Below are positions 24,826 to 32,983 of a stretch of 64,000 bases of DNA, in pieces. Under the pieces are notes generated by a model that saw only the letters and a list, made by a program, of their open reading frames with translations, was not told the DNA's origin and ran no database searches. Every line of letters begins with the position of its first letter. Positions within the stretch are counted from its first letter, which is position 1. This stretch comes from Burkholderiales bacterium PBB1 (GTDB lineage: Bacteria > Pseudomonadota > Gammaproteobacteria > Burkholderiales > Burkholderiaceae_C). The DNA lies in assembly GCA_002255905.1 (NCBI GenBank), contig NKIN01000001.1:868001-932000 (forward strand), written 5' to 3'. Made by a program: the position numbers and the translations under genes.

Positions 24826-25422
24826 ATGAATCCAGTCGCAGCGCGGGCGCAGGTATCGATGTGGGTCGCTGTGGTCATGGCCGTTGCCCAGCCCGTGGGC
24901 GCTGCGGAGCCTGCCGACTTGTTGCGCCCTGCGGCTGGCGCATCGGCCGCCACCAGCGGCGGTGCCCGCACGGTCTACATGCAGCGCGATGCCGACGGCA
25001 AGACCGTGTTCACCGATCGACCGGCCGCCGGCCTGGTCACGGAGCGGCGTTGGGCCTACGAACCCGAGGATGCACAGGCGGCCGCCGCTCGCCGTGAGGC
25101 CAGTCGCGCGCAGTCGGAACAGGTGACTGAACGCATCCAGCGCTCGCTCGATCAGCAGCAGCAACGGGCCAACGAGCTGCAGATCGAGCAGTTGCGCGCA
25201 CAACGCGCCGCGGATGCCCTGCGTGCCGAACGCCTGCGCGAACGCGAGCGGGAGGAGGCATCCCGCGTCGTGCTGCTGCCACCGTATGCCCGCCCCTTCG
25301 GATTCATGCCCTACGGCCAGACGGGGCCGCATCGCCCCGATGGGCAGCCCCCACGGCCCAAACCGCCTGCCAAGCCGCCGGCGCCAAGCGGCCCACTGGC
25401 CCCACCGGTCGAGTCGCGCTGA
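24826..25422 (+). CDS. Secreted DUF4124-type protein of unknown function
   Basis: This 198-residue protein has a signal peptide (VSMWVAVVMAVAQPVGAAEP), a short DUF4124-like beta motif (TVYMQRDADGKTVFTDRPAA), and a long Arg/Gln/Glu-rich helix likely to form a coiled coil (about residues 85-145). It ends in a Pro-rich tail with PPRPKPPAKPPAPSGPLAPP. DUF4124 segments are common in envelope proteins of betaproteobacteria. GGGGAGG upstream of 24817-24826 gives two possible ATGs three codons apart. Function unknown. Confidence 0.75.
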   Translation: MNPVAARAQVSMWVAVVMAVAQPVGAAEPADLLRPAAGASAATSGGARTVYMQRDADGKTVFTDRPAAGLVTERRWAYEPEDAQAAAARREASRAQSEQVTERIQRSLDQQQQRANELQIEQLRAQRAADALRAERLREREREEASRVVLLPPYARPFGFMPYGQTGPHRPDGQPPRPKPPAKPPAPSGPLAPPVESR

Positions 25423-25441
25423 GGCACCGCCGGGCGCCGTC

Positions 25442-26749
25442 TCACGACAACATGGGCTCGGCTGCTTCCGGCCTGGCAAGGGGCAACCGGGCTGCTCCCC
25501 GCGCCTCGATCTGCTCGGCGATGTAGTGGGCATCGCGGGCCACGCCGGAGAACCGGCCCGAGCCCCAGGTGTGCAGCCACGGCAGTCCCAGAAAGTACAC
25601 GCCCGCCTGCGCGGTGACACCGCGCACATGGCCCGGCTGGCCGCGCCCGTTGAACACCGGCACGTCCAGCCAGCCGAAGTCGGGCTGGAAGCCGATGCAC
25701 CAGATCACGGAGGTGATGCCGGCGTCGCGCAGCTTGAGCCGGGTGCGCTCGGCTGGTGGTTCCCAGACCGGCGTGTAGACCGACGGCGGCGGCGCAATGA
25801 TGCCTGCCTTCTCGATGTACTTGTCGATCGACGCGTTGATGCCGTTGTAGATGCGATCGGCATGGTCGAGGTTGTGCCGCAGGTCGGGGTTGAAGAGCAG
25901 GGTGTCGTCTTCCAGGCCGATCAGCTGCCCGTACAGCTCCATGCCTTCGCGGGCGAACTGCCGCAGGTCGATGTCGCGACCGCCGTCGCGGCCGGTGACG
26001 AAATGGTTGGTGTTGTCGCGCACCCCTTCGCGCAGCGGGTGCTCGTGCACGCTCATGTCGTAGTAGCCCATGTCGGCCAGCCAGTCGACCACGTCCTTGC
26101 CACGGTAGAAGCGGGCGCAGCGTGGTGCGTCGCCGGTGGCCAGCACCACCTCCCGGCCCGCCAGGTGCAGGTCCTCGGCCAGTTGCGAGCCCGACTGCCC
26201 ATTGCCGACCACCAGCACCTTGCCCGGTGGCAGCGCGCCGGGGTTGCGGTACTGCTCGGAATGGATCTGCAGCACCGAGGCTGGCAGCCGCTCGGCCAGC
26301 CGCGGGATGATGGGTTGGTGGTAGCCGCCGGAGGCCACGACGATCTGATCAGCGGTGTAGTGGTCCTGCGAGGTGGCAATGTCGAAGCCGCTGTTGTCGA
26401 ACCCTCCGCGGCCAAACCCGCTGCGGCGCGAAACGCGCTGCACCGTGACGCCGCTGCGCACTGGTGCGTCGACGTGCTTCACGAAGCCGTCCAGGTACGC
26501 GATGATTTCATCGCGCTTCATGAAGCCGTGGGGGTCGTCACCGCGGTACTCCCAGCCCGGCAGCTTGCATTGCCAGTTCGGCGTGACGAGGCAAAACGTG
26601 TCCCAGCGCTGGGTGCGCCAGGTGTGCACCGGCGAGCGCTTTTCGAGCACCAGGTGATCGATGCCGCGCTGCTTCAGGAAGTAGCTGAGCGACAGGCCGG
26701 CCTGACCGGCACCGACGATGACGACGCTGTGGTGTTCAGGGGTGGACAT
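25442..26749 (-). CDS. nitH: MSMEG_0569-family flavin-dependent monooxygenase (NitH)
   Basis: This 435-residue oxidoreductase starts with an FAD site VVIVGAGQAGLSLSYFL and has a second Rossmann site for NADPH, VLVVGNGQSGSQLAEDL. The arrangement is that of class B flavin monooxygenases, which N- or S-oxygenate small substrates or do Baeyer-Villiger chemistry. Further family features are RTQRWDTFCLVTPNWQCKLP and a C-terminal GLPWLHTWGSGRFSGVARDA. It is the last gene of the Nit1C-type cluster, 32 bp after the small MSMEG_0570-like gene. Its substrate is unknown; a nitrogen-containing intermediate is an inference. Confidence 0.9.
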   Translation of the reverse strand: MSTPEHHSVVIVGAGQAGLSLSYFLKQRGIDHLVLEKRSPVHTWRTQRWDTFCLVTPNWQCKLPGWEYRGDDPHGFMKRDEIIAYLDGFVKHVDAPVRSGVTVQRVSRRSGFGRGGFDNSGFDIATSQDHYTADQIVVASGGYHQPIIPRLAERLPASVLQIHSEQYRNPGALPPGKVLVVGNGQSGSQLAEDLHLAGREVVLATGDAPRCARFYRGKDVVDWLADMGYYDMSVHEHPLREGVRDNTNHFVTGRDGGRDIDLRQFAREGMELYGQLIGLEDDTLLFNPDLRHNLDHADRIYNGINASIDKYIEKAGIIAPPPSVYTPVWEPPAERTRLKLRDAGITSVIWCIGFQPDFGWLDVPVFNGRGQPGHVRGVTAQAGVYFLGLPWLHTWGSGRFSGVARDAHYIAEQIEARGAARLPLARPEAAEPMLS

Positions 26750-26781
26750 GGGATCTCCTTGCGCGCACGGATGCCGCGCGG

Positions 26782-27069
26782 TCAGTCTTCAAAGGCGACC
26801 ACCTCGACCTGCGCATCGGCTTGCGCAGCGAAGCGGGTGGCGGTGTGTTCGATGCGGTCCAGCTGATCCATCGCCTGTGAGCACGCGAAGCCGTACTTGG
26901 CCCGCACCCGCTCCGAGGCGATGTTCAGCGCCTCGCGCACCTGCGTCATGAACACGGGCAGCGGGTAGGTGCGGCCGGGCTGGAAATAGTCCTTGATGAC
27001 CAGCGACGGCGAGTAACAGCGCGCCACGCTGCCGTCGGGCCAGCGCAGCTGGAAGTGCATGGCGGGCAT
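26782..27069 (-). CDS. nitG: MSMEG_0570-family nitrogen starvation response protein (NitG)
   Basis: This 95-residue protein is recognisable by MHFQLRWPDGSVARCYSPSL, YFQPGRTYPLPVFMTQVREAL and SERVRAKYGFACSQA. It has no signal peptide or membrane helix and no motif of known chemistry, apart from two conserved-looking cysteines in ARCYSP and FACSQA. Its constant presence in clusters with a nitrilase and a radical SAM enzyme suggests an accessory or carrier role. The role is unknown. Confidence 0.85.
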   Translation of the reverse strand: MPAMHFQLRWPDGSVARCYSPSLVIKDYFQPGRTYPLPVFMTQVREALNIASERVRAKYGFACSQAMDQLDRIEHTATRFAAQADAQVEVVAFED

Positions 27070-27096
27070 GGGTGGTCTCCGTTGTCCAGTGAGCGA

Positions 27097-28335
27097 TCAG
27101 GCCCGCAGCGCTGCGCAATGCTGCGTACGTGCTGCGTGGGTTCGGTACAGCGCCACATGCCGTGCCGCGCTGGCGCTCCAGCTGTGGCGCAGGCAGACCT
27201 CGGGCGTGTGATCTGCCAATGCGGCCGCGCGGTCGGGGGCCAAGGCGCGGTGTATCGCATCGGCCATCGATTGCACGTCATGCGGGTCGCACCAGCAGCA
27301 GTCGGCATCGCTCAGGTGCTCGGTGAACGGCGCGATGGCCGAGACCACCGTCGGTGTGCCGCAGGCCAGCGCCTCCAGCACCACCAGACCGAAGCCCTCG
27401 CACAGCGACGGCATGGCCAGCACATCGGCTGCTCGGTAGAGCGCTGGCATCTGGTCATCGGGTACGGTGCCTGTGAGCACGATGTCCTTGTCGGGTCCGA
27501 TCGTGAGGCCACTGTCGGCTATCCGCGCGATGAACTCGGCCACGCAAGCGTCGTGGTTCAGCAGGCTGGCACCACCGGCGATCACCCATTGCGCGTTCGG
27601 CCGCCGTGCGCGCAGTGCGATGAACGCGTCCAGCAGCCGCACGGTGTTCTTGCGTGCCTCGATGCCCCCAACCGAGATCAGCACCGGTGCATCGACGCCG
27701 CCGCGCAGGCCGTAGCGCGCGACGGTCCGCGCATCGCTGGCGTCGCGGTGCGGTGTGTAGCGCCGGTAGTCCACGCCGTTGTGCACCAGCGCGGCGTCGA
27801 TGCCGTGGTCGCGCCGCAGCACGTCACGCCACAGCTGACTCACACACAGCACCTGGCTGGCCGCTTCGAAGCCGCGCCGCTGGCGCACCATCAGGCGCGG
27901 GTCGTCGAACGTGTCGAGGTGGTGAACTGTTCGAACGAAGCCTTCGATCAACCCTCGATCGCGCATCGTGGCCAAGGCATTGGCGCCGATCGGATCCTGC
28001 GCGTGAAGCACATCGAAATCCCGGTGTGCGAGCAGGCGTTCCAGGTGCCGCTCGAAGGCATGGATGCGTGTGCTGACCGCGCCGAACAGATCCCCTGCCG
28101 CAGTCACCTCCGCAGCGGGGTGGACGGGCAGCAGGTTCAGCTCGCAGCGGACCGGTCGGAACATCGCCTGGCCGGGCAGCGCGGGGGCCATCACGGTGAC
28201 CGCATGGCCTGCGTCGTGCAGCGCATGCGCCAATTCCAGCGTGTGCACCACGCCGCCACGTGGGTTCACCGAGTGGGTCAGGATGCCCACGCGCAAGGGC
28301 CGACCCAGTGCCGTCGCGGCTCGTTGCTCAGGCAT
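27097..28335 (-). CDS. MSMEG_0565-family GT4 glycosyltransferase
   Basis: This 412-residue protein has the two-Rossmann GT-B build. The N-terminal part begins LRVGILTHSVNPRGGVVHTLELAHAL and holds FDVLHAQDPIGANAL; the C-terminal donor domain has LISVGGIEARKN and the E-x7-E-type motif SLCEGFGLVVLEALACGTPTVVS. It should transfer a sugar from an activated donor. Its start overlaps the AIR-synthase gene by eight bases. Its presence suggests that the product of the cluster is glycosylated, which is an inference. Confidence 0.88.
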   Translation of the reverse strand: MPEQRAATALGRPLRVGILTHSVNPRGGVVHTLELAHALHDAGHAVTVMAPALPGQAMFRPVRCELNLLPVHPAAEVTAAGDLFGAVSTRIHAFERHLERLLAHRDFDVLHAQDPIGANALATMRDRGLIEGFVRTVHHLDTFDDPRLMVRQRRGFEAASQVLCVSQLWRDVLRRDHGIDAALVHNGVDYRRYTPHRDASDARTVARYGLRGGVDAPVLISVGGIEARKNTVRLLDAFIALRARRPNAQWVIAGGASLLNHDACVAEFIARIADSGLTIGPDKDIVLTGTVPDDQMPALYRAADVLAMPSLCEGFGLVVLEALACGTPTVVSAIAPFTEHLSDADCCWCDPHDVQSMADAIHRALAPDRAAALADHTPEVCLRHSWSASAARHVALYRTHAARTQHCAALRA

Positions 28336-29359
28336 GTACCGCCTCCGCGGTGCGTTGCGGCAGGATCAGGGCCTGTGTCGACACATCCCACAACATCGAG
28401 GTCTGTTCGCCGCGGCGCAAGCGCACCCGAGGGTCGAGCGTGACGGTGCCGACGACCGCGTTGGCGATGCCGCGCGAGGCAAATCGTTGCCGCACCGCGT
28501 CGACCCGCTCCGGCCGCACGCTGAGCACGAAGCCATAGCTGGGGAACGCCTGTAGCCAGCGCAGCAGGGGCGTCCGGGCCTCGGGGCGCGGTATCGCGTC
28601 GATGTCGATCACTGCGCCCACTCGGGAGCATTCGAGCAGCATCAGCGTGGTGCCGATCGCGCCGGCCATGCTGATGTCCTTCGCGGCATCGCACAGACCG
28701 TCTTCGGCCAGCCCCGGCAGCACCTCCAGATCGGCGCGCAGCCGCTCGGCAGGTGCGTCGGTCGACGCGTTCCAGTAAGGATGCGGCTCGACGTAGGCAC
28801 CGCGCAGATCGATCGCCATCACCAACTGGTCACCCGGCCGCGCATTGAAGCTGGTGAGCAGCTTGTTGGCGCGGCCGATGATGGCCACCGCCAGCTGCCC
28901 GTGGGCGCTCTGGTGGTTGGTGTGCCCGCCGACGATCGGCACGCCGTAGCGCGCCGACGCCGTACTCAGTCCGTCGAGCAACGGCTGCGACGTCTCGTTG
29001 CCGCGACTCCACAGTGCGTCGACCACTGCGATCGGCCGTCCGCCCATCGCGTAGATGTCGCTCACGTTGACCATCACACCACAGTAGCCAGCGAACCACG
29101 GCAGGCGGGCGACGAAGTCCTCGACGAACCCCTCGATCGCGAACAGCAGGTAGCCGTCCCCGTCCGCCATGGCGGCACAGTCGTCGCCGATCGGCACCGC
29201 ACCCGGCGCAGCGCCTCCCGCTGTCGGGAGTGCCCGCTGCAGTGCGCCGACCACCTCCGAAATGTCGCGCTTGTGGGCCAGACCGCGGCCGCGCAGCAAG
29301 GCAGCGGTGAGGTCCTCCAGCGGCAGCTCGCTGTCCACGGGCAGGGGTGCGCTCGTCAT
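28328..29359 (-). CDS. nitF: Sll0787-family AIR synthase-like (PurM fold) protein (NitF)
   Basis: The 343-residue protein has the PurM/ThiL/SelD fold signatures: AVPIGDDCAAMADGDGYL, VMVNVSDIYAMGGRPIAVVDAL, VPIVGGHTNHQ and the second-domain AKDISMAGAIGTTLMLLE. Family members use ATP to activate an amide or carboxyl oxygen for ring closure or phosphorylation. The chosen ATG at 29359 overlaps the acetyltransferase stop by four bases (ATGA), which fixes the start. The ligand in this cluster is not known to me. Confidence 0.9.
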   Translation of the reverse strand: MTSAPLPVDSELPLEDLTAALLRGRGLAHKRDISEVVGALQRALPTAGGAAPGAVPIGDDCAAMADGDGYLLFAIEGFVEDFVARLPWFAGYCGVMVNVSDIYAMGGRPIAVVDALWSRGNETSQPLLDGLSTASARYGVPIVGGHTNHQSAHGQLAVAIIGRANKLLTSFNARPGDQLVMAIDLRGAYVEPHPYWNASTDAPAERLRADLEVLPGLAEDGLCDAAKDISMAGAIGTTLMLLECSRVGAVIDIDAIPRPEARTPLLRWLQAFPSYGFVLSVRPERVDAVRQRFASRGIANAVVGTVTLDPRVRLRRGEQTSMLWDVSTQALILPQRTAEAVHA

Positions 29360-29949
29360 GCCGCGCTCGTGGCTGCTGCCATGCTTCGGGGGATGCCCTG
29401 TGTGGAGTAGCCCCACAGGGGATCGTGGCAGGGCGGGTAGTGCGCCAGGTCGGCCTGCATCAGCGCGTGGGGCCGACCGTGCAGCGTCTCTTCTTTCAGC
29501 AGCTGCCAGTGCAGGCGGCGGAACAGCGGCACGTTCTGGCCTTGCACATGTGCAAGGAACACGCGCGCGCCGCGCGCATGCGCGCTCGACACCGCGAGCC
29601 GGATCAAGGTGGCACCCAACTTGCCCTGCTGCCGGAAGGCCGGGTGCACCGCCAGCCGCGAGCCCCACCACAGCCCGGGCTCGTCGCCGTCCGGATTCGT
29701 GTGGATGCGCACCGTGCCCACCACCTGGTCGGGCTGACCGCAGACCTGCGATACCGCGACCAGCGGCTGCGCATGGGCGTCGATGGCATCGGTGTCGTCT
29801 CCCGCGAAGACGCCTTGTTCCACACAGAACACAGCACGCCGCAGCTTGCGTGCCTCTTCCCGCTCCCATCGCCCTTCGGCCCATTTGACGCGGTATTCGC
29901 AGGGCACGAAGGCCGGTGTGTCCTCGCAGATGCGGTCCAGTGTGAGCAT
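29356..29949 (-). CDS. nitE: MSMEG_0567/Sll0786-family GNAT N-acetyltransferase (NitE)
   Basis: This 197-residue protein has a GNAT core with the acetyl-CoA loop region LAVHPAFRQQGKLGATLIRLA and a family-specific start (FVPCEYRVKWAEGRWEREEARKL in part) and KLRRAVFCVEQGVF. The C-terminal HGRPHALMQADLAHYPP is also characteristic. It would acylate an amine on a small molecule. It is coupled to the AIR-synthase gene by a four-base overlap and follows the radical SAM gene by 15 bp. Confidence 0.88.
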   Translation of the reverse strand: MLTLDRICEDTPAFVPCEYRVKWAEGRWEREEARKLRRAVFCVEQGVFAGDDTDAIDAHAQPLVAVSQVCGQPDQVVGTVRIHTNPDGDEPGLWWGSRLAVHPAFRQQGKLGATLIRLAVSSAHARGARVFLAHVQGQNVPLFRRLHWQLLKEETLHGRPHALMQADLAHYPPCHDPLWGYSTQGIPRSMAAATSAA

Positions 29950-29964
29950 GGTGGTGGTCTCCTT

Positions 29965-31116
29965 TCAGGCGGCTGCGGTCTCGTACACCGACAGCGACGA
30001 GCACGCACCGCACTTGCCGCAGCCCGCCTTGATGTCGCCCGAGCGCAGGCCCGCGGTCGACACCATGGCGCCCAGCCGTTCCAGCAGCGGCTTCATGAAG
30101 TCCGAAGGAGGCGCTGGGTGATCTTCGAGCGGCGTGCCGCTGATCGGTACGAACGGCACGACGAATGGGTAGACGCCGAGCGCGAGCAACTGCTCCGACA
30201 TGGCCAGGATCGCTTCCGGCGTGTCGCCCAGACCCGCCAGGATGTAGGTGCTGACCTGTCCGCGGCCGAAGACCTTGACCGACGCTTCGAAGGCCTGCAG
30301 GTAGCGCTCGATCGGCACGCTGGCCTTGCCGGGCATCACGCGCTCGCGCACTTCGGGCGTGACCGCCTCCAGGTGCATGCCCAACGTGTCGATGCCGGCA
30401 TCGCGCAGGCGTTCGAACCAGATGTCGTCGTTCGGTGGCTCGCACTGCGCCTGCAGTGGCAGGTCGACTGCGGCCCTGATCGCGCGCGCGCTGTCGCACA
30501 GCACCGCGGCGCCGCGGTCGGTGGCGTTCGGTGTGCCGGTGGTCATCACCATGTGCTTCACGCCGTCGAGCCGCACTGCGGCAGCGGCCACCTCGGCGAG
30601 CTGCTCGGGTGTCTTGTGCGCGATCGTGCGGCCCGCCGCCAGCGACTGGCCGATTGCGCAGAACTTGCAGGTCTTCCTGCGACTCTCGTAGCGGATGCAG
30701 TTCTGCAGCACGGTGGTGGCCAGCACGTCCGAGCCGTGCAGCGTCGCGATGTGCGAGTACGGAACGCCATCGGCCGTGCTCAGTTCGTAGAAGCGGGGGG
30801 ACTTCGGGAATTCGATGCTGGCGATCGGGATCGTGCCGCGCGTCAGGGCGCTGCGGCCCTGTGCATCGGGCGGCTGTGCGACGAATGGCGACGACCAGGC
30901 GCTCGAGGTATGCACCGGCACCATGATCGTGTGTCCATCGACCGTGACGGCCTTGTGATCGGAGGGGCCGGCACCGCCCTTGCGGCTGGCGACGCCGCCA
31001 TTCACCGCACTCGGGTCGGCCAGGCGCAGGCCGAACGATTGCAGTTCGGTCATCAGCTGGCGGCTGGCCTCAGAAGGTGCGCCGCGCTGCGGTTCGAGTG
31101 AGGGTGTCAGGCCCAT
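29965..31116 (-). CDS. nitD: MSMEG_0568-family radical SAM enzyme (NitD)
   Basis: The 383-residue protein is related to the biotin synthase branch. The cluster-binding region reads [18 protein letters not shown], with Cys140, Cys150 and Cys153, a CX9CX2C spacing instead of the textbook CX3CX2C. Glycine-rich SAM contacts appear as [12 protein letters not shown] and [14 protein letters not shown]. The C-terminus has a second cysteine group, [10 protein letters not shown], that could hold another Fe-S cluster. The ATG at 31116 overlaps the nitrilase stop by ten bases. It is probably the key chemistry step of the cluster; substrate unknown. Confidence 0.9.
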   Translation of the reverse strand: MGLTPSLEPQRGAPSEASRQLMTELQSFGLRLADPSAVNGGVASRKGGAGPSDHKAVTVDGHTIMVPVHTSSAWSSPFVAQPPDAQGRSALTRGTIPIASIEFPKSPRFYELSTADGVPYSHIATLHGSDVLATTVLQNCIRYESRRKTCKFCAIGQSLAAGRTIAHKTPEQLAEVAAAAVRLDGVKHMVMTTGTPNATDRGAAVLCDSARAIRAAVDLPLQAQCEPPNDDIWFERLRDAGIDTLGMHLEAVTPEVRERVMPGKASVPIERYLQAFEASVKVFGRGQVSTYILAGLGDTPEAILAMSEQLLALGVYPFVVPFVPISGTPLEDHPAPPSDFMKPLLERLGAMVSTAGLRSGDIKAGCGKCGACSSLSVYETAAA

Positions 31117-32135
31117 GGCGCACCTTTGCTTGGAGAACGCGGGTTCAGGCTGTCCGCCCAGAGCGAGGGCTGGTCGTCGGCGTCCGCGGCCGGCACCGGG
31201 TTCATCGAACGCATCGGCGATACCGGCTGGTCGTTGATCAGCAGGCTCAGCAGTTCGGGTCGCGCGTAGTGCCCGACCGAATCCATCATCCGCTTGCGCT
31301 TGGCGATCAGGCTCATGTCGAGGTCGGCGATGACGAAGCCTTCGCCTTCGGTCAACGGCAGGCACAGATCCTTGCCCTCGGGCGACACGATGGCGGTGTG
31401 GCAGCCGCCGCGCAGGGCCTTCTGCAGGCCGATGTCGGGCGTGATCGACGCGATTTGCGCGTCCGTGAGCCAGCCGGTGGCGTTGATGACGAAGCAACCC
31501 GATTCCAGCGCGTGGTGGCGGATCGTCACCGCCATCTGGTCGGCGAACACCTGGCCGACCATCGAGCCCGGAAACTGCGCGCAGTGAATCTGCTCGTGCT
31601 GCGCCATCAGCGCATAGCGAGCCAGCGGGTTGTAGTGCTCCCAGCAGGCCAGCGCGCCGATGCGCCCCACGGCGCTGTCGACCACCTTCAGCCCGGCACC
31701 GTCGCCCTGGCCCCAGACCATGCGCTCGTGATAGGTCGGCGTGATCTTGCGGCGCTTCAGGATCAGCGAGCCATCGGCATCGAACACCAGCTGCGTGTTG
31801 TAGAGGCTGCCGTGGTCGCGCTCGTTGACACCCAGCACCACCACGATGCCGCGGGCGCGGGCACGGTCCGCCACCGCCTGCGTGACCGGGCCGGGCACTG
31901 CCACCGCATGTTCCATCAGCCGCAGATGGGGTGCACCCTGCAACACGGGCGGCAGCACGAACGAGAAGTATGGGTAGTACGGAACGAAGGTTTCCGGAAA
32001 GACCACCAGCTGCGCGCCCTTGTCGGCCACCTCGTCGATGGCGCCCAGCACGCGCTCGAGCGTGCCGGCGGGCCGCTCGAGGTCGGGTGCGATCTGGACG
32101 GCCGCTGCGCGGACGATGGAAGGCGCGCTGCTCAT
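31107..32135 (-). CDS. nitC: Nit6803-family nitrilase (NitC)
   Basis: The 342-residue enzyme carries the full catalytic set: Glu48 in VVFPETF, Lys130 in [16 protein letters not shown] with Glu137, and the nucleophile Cys164 in [11 protein letters not shown]. These residues and the motif CWEHYNPL mark true nitrilases (nitrile to acid plus ammonia) rather than amidases. The closest known types are Synechocystis Nit6803 and the NitC of Nit1C clusters, the latter linked by published work to growth on cyanide in Pseudomonas fluorescens. It lies 21 bp after the Sll0783-like gene. Confidence 0.93.
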   Translation of the reverse strand: MSSAPSIVRAAAVQIAPDLERPAGTLERVLGAIDEVADKGAQLVVFPETFVPYYPYFSFVLPPVLQGAPHLRLMEHAVAVPGPVTQAVADRARARGIVVVLGVNERDHGSLYNTQLVFDADGSLILKRRKITPTYHERMVWGQGDGAGLKVVDSAVGRIGALACWEHYNPLARYALMAQHEQIHCAQFPGSMVGQVFADQMAVTIRHHALESGCFVINATGWLTDAQIASITPDIGLQKALRGGCHTAIVSPEGKDLCLPLTEGEGFVIADLDMSLIAKRKRMMDSVGHYARPELLSLLINDQPVSPMRSMNPVPAADADDQPSLWADSLNPRSPSKGAPWA

Positions 32136-32156
32136 GGTGCTGGCTTGCTCGTCGAC

Positions 32157-32639
32157 TCAGAGCGTCCAGGTGTTCAGGATGAAGGCGTTGGCCTTGCGGT
32201 GCAGCAAGATGATGTCCAGCACGTCCAGCGGATTGATCGGGCGCACGCCTTCGATCAACGCGCCTTCACCGTGGCCATACAGCGCCTGCAGCGCGAAGCG
32301 GCAGGCGTAGACCTTGCCGCCCTCGGCCATGAACTTGGTCAGCGTGTTGTTGAAGTTGCCATGGCCCGGAAAGGCCTCGTCGCCCAGCTTCGGAAAGCCA
32401 CGTTGCACGCCCAGCGTGACACCCGGGCCGTACAGCAGGATCGAGGTCTCGAAGCCCTTGCGCTGCAGGCGGGTGGCTTGCAGCATGTTGACGAAGCCGA
32501 TCGAGCCCTCGAAGGCGACAGTGTGGAAGGTGACGAGCGCTTTCTCGCCTGGTTCGGCTTTGACGTCTTCGAAGACCTTCTCTTCGTAGTCGACAAGGAA
32601 ATCGCCCTTGATGTTGGCGGGCTTGGTGACTTTGGGCAT
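32157..32639 (-). CDS. nitB: MSMEG_0572/Sll0783-family nitrogen starvation protein (NitB)
   Basis: This 160-residue protein is the first gene of the cluster. It is recognised by [22 protein letters not shown]-type text around residues 14-35, [39 protein letters not shown] and [14 protein letters not shown]. It looks like a DsrE-type fold but has no proven activity. In Synechocystis the homologue Sll0783 is induced by nitrogen starvation and its loss affects polyhydroxybutyrate storage. GGAGAA six bases upstream supports the ATG at 32639, with the predicted sigma-54 transcript starting about 42 bases before it. Confidence 0.9.
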   Translation of the reverse strand: MPKVTKPANIKGDFLVDYEEKVFEDVKAEPGEKALVTFHTVAFEGSIGFVNMLQATRLQRKGFETSILLYGPGVTLGVQRGFPKLGDEAFPGHGNFNNTLTKFMAEGGKVYACRFALQALYGHGEGALIEGVRPINPLDVLDIILLHRKANAFILNTWTL

Positions 32640-32663
32640 GGCGTTCTCCGCGGGTTGGATGCA

Positions 32664-32678
32664 GCGCAACCGTTGCGC
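32664..32678. repeat. Inverted repeat in the nitB leader
   Basis: GCGCAAC and GTTGCGC face each other with one base between. The element covers about +4 to +18 of the predicted nitB transcript. It could be a protein operator or a small RNA hairpin. Confidence 0.5.
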
Positions 32679-32691
32679 GCACCGGACCCAG

Positions 32692-32707
32692 TGCATGGGA
32701 CGTGCCA
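32692..32707 (-). promoter_or_regulatory. Sigma-54 promoter for the Nit1C cluster
   Basis: Read on the minus strand, the bases are TGGCACG, TCCC, ATGCA. The -24 element matches the TGGCACG consensus fully. The GG and GC dinucleotides are exactly ten bases apart, and the -12 element differs from TTGCW at its first base only. The predicted start is near 32681, about 42 bases before the nitB ATG. Sigma-54 control fits a nitrogen starvation cluster. Confidence 0.75.
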
Positions 32708-32829
32708 TCAGCCAGGGTGCTGCATGCAATCAACTCACCATCAAGTCAGCACGGTGCGCGTTGGCGGACGAAAGTTTTTTTCGACGCGTCGTTGCGCCTT
32801 CGATAACCGGCCGCCACGGTGGATCGCAT

Positions 32830-32846
32830 CGCACCAACCAGGGGCT
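32830..32846 (+). promoter_or_regulatory. NtrC-like enhancer site
   Basis: The sequence CGCACCAACCAGGGGCT matches 10 of 14 positions of the NtrC palindrome TGCACCA-N3-TGGTGCA. It lies about 123 bp upstream of the nitB -24 box and about 83 bp upstream of the mocR one, good distances for an enhancer serving both promoters. Confidence 0.5.
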
Positions 32847-32928
32847 GATGCCTGCGATCAATGCCTCCGATCAACGAGCCGGAATGCACCGGTCGCGGGC
32901 AGATTGGTCGCCACCGAACGGGCCAGGG

Positions 32929-32944
32929 TGGCACGGAGGATGCG
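32929..32944 (+). promoter_or_regulatory. Sigma-54 promoter match for mocR
   Basis: TGGCACG, GAGG, ATGCG: the -24 box is perfect, GG and GC are ten bases apart, and the -12 box shares the A-for-T change seen in the nitB promoter. The predicted start near 32955 lies 29 bases before the mocR ATG. An ATCAA word overlaps the start region. Confidence 0.6.
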
Positions 32945-32983
32945 ATCAAGTTTTCCCATGTCCTGCCATCAACTGCCGCTGCG

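Larger units (their letters stand above)
32729..32972 (+). repeat. Three pairs of ATCAA direct repeats (candidate MocR sites)
   Basis: ATCAA occurs six times on one strand: 32729, 32740, 32857, 32870, 32945 and 32968. The spacing within pairs is 11, 13 and 23 bases, about one or two helical turns. About 0.1 occurrence would be expected by chance in this length at 65 percent GC. MocR/GabR-type regulators are known to bind direct repeats, so these are candidate sites for the divergent mocR product. Confidence 0.5.
32640..32983. other. 344-bp divergent control region of the Nit1C cluster and mocR
   Basis: No gene fits in this stretch. It holds two back-to-back sigma-54 promoter matches, an NtrC-like palindrome roughly midway, an inverted repeat in the nitB leader, and six ATCAA words in three pairs, each listed separately. 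A run of seven T at 32775-32781 sits near the middle. Confidence 0.8.

Noticed and set aside
30654-30700. Radical SAM gene called as biotin synthase
   Set aside because: The cysteine spacing, the C-terminal cysteine group and the neighbours fit the Nit1C family, and no other biotin genes are near.
29360-31497. Long upstream extensions of the AIR-synthase and radical SAM frames
   Set aside because: They run inside neighbouring genes that have clear motifs. Short ATGA-type overlaps with the preceding stops give better starts.
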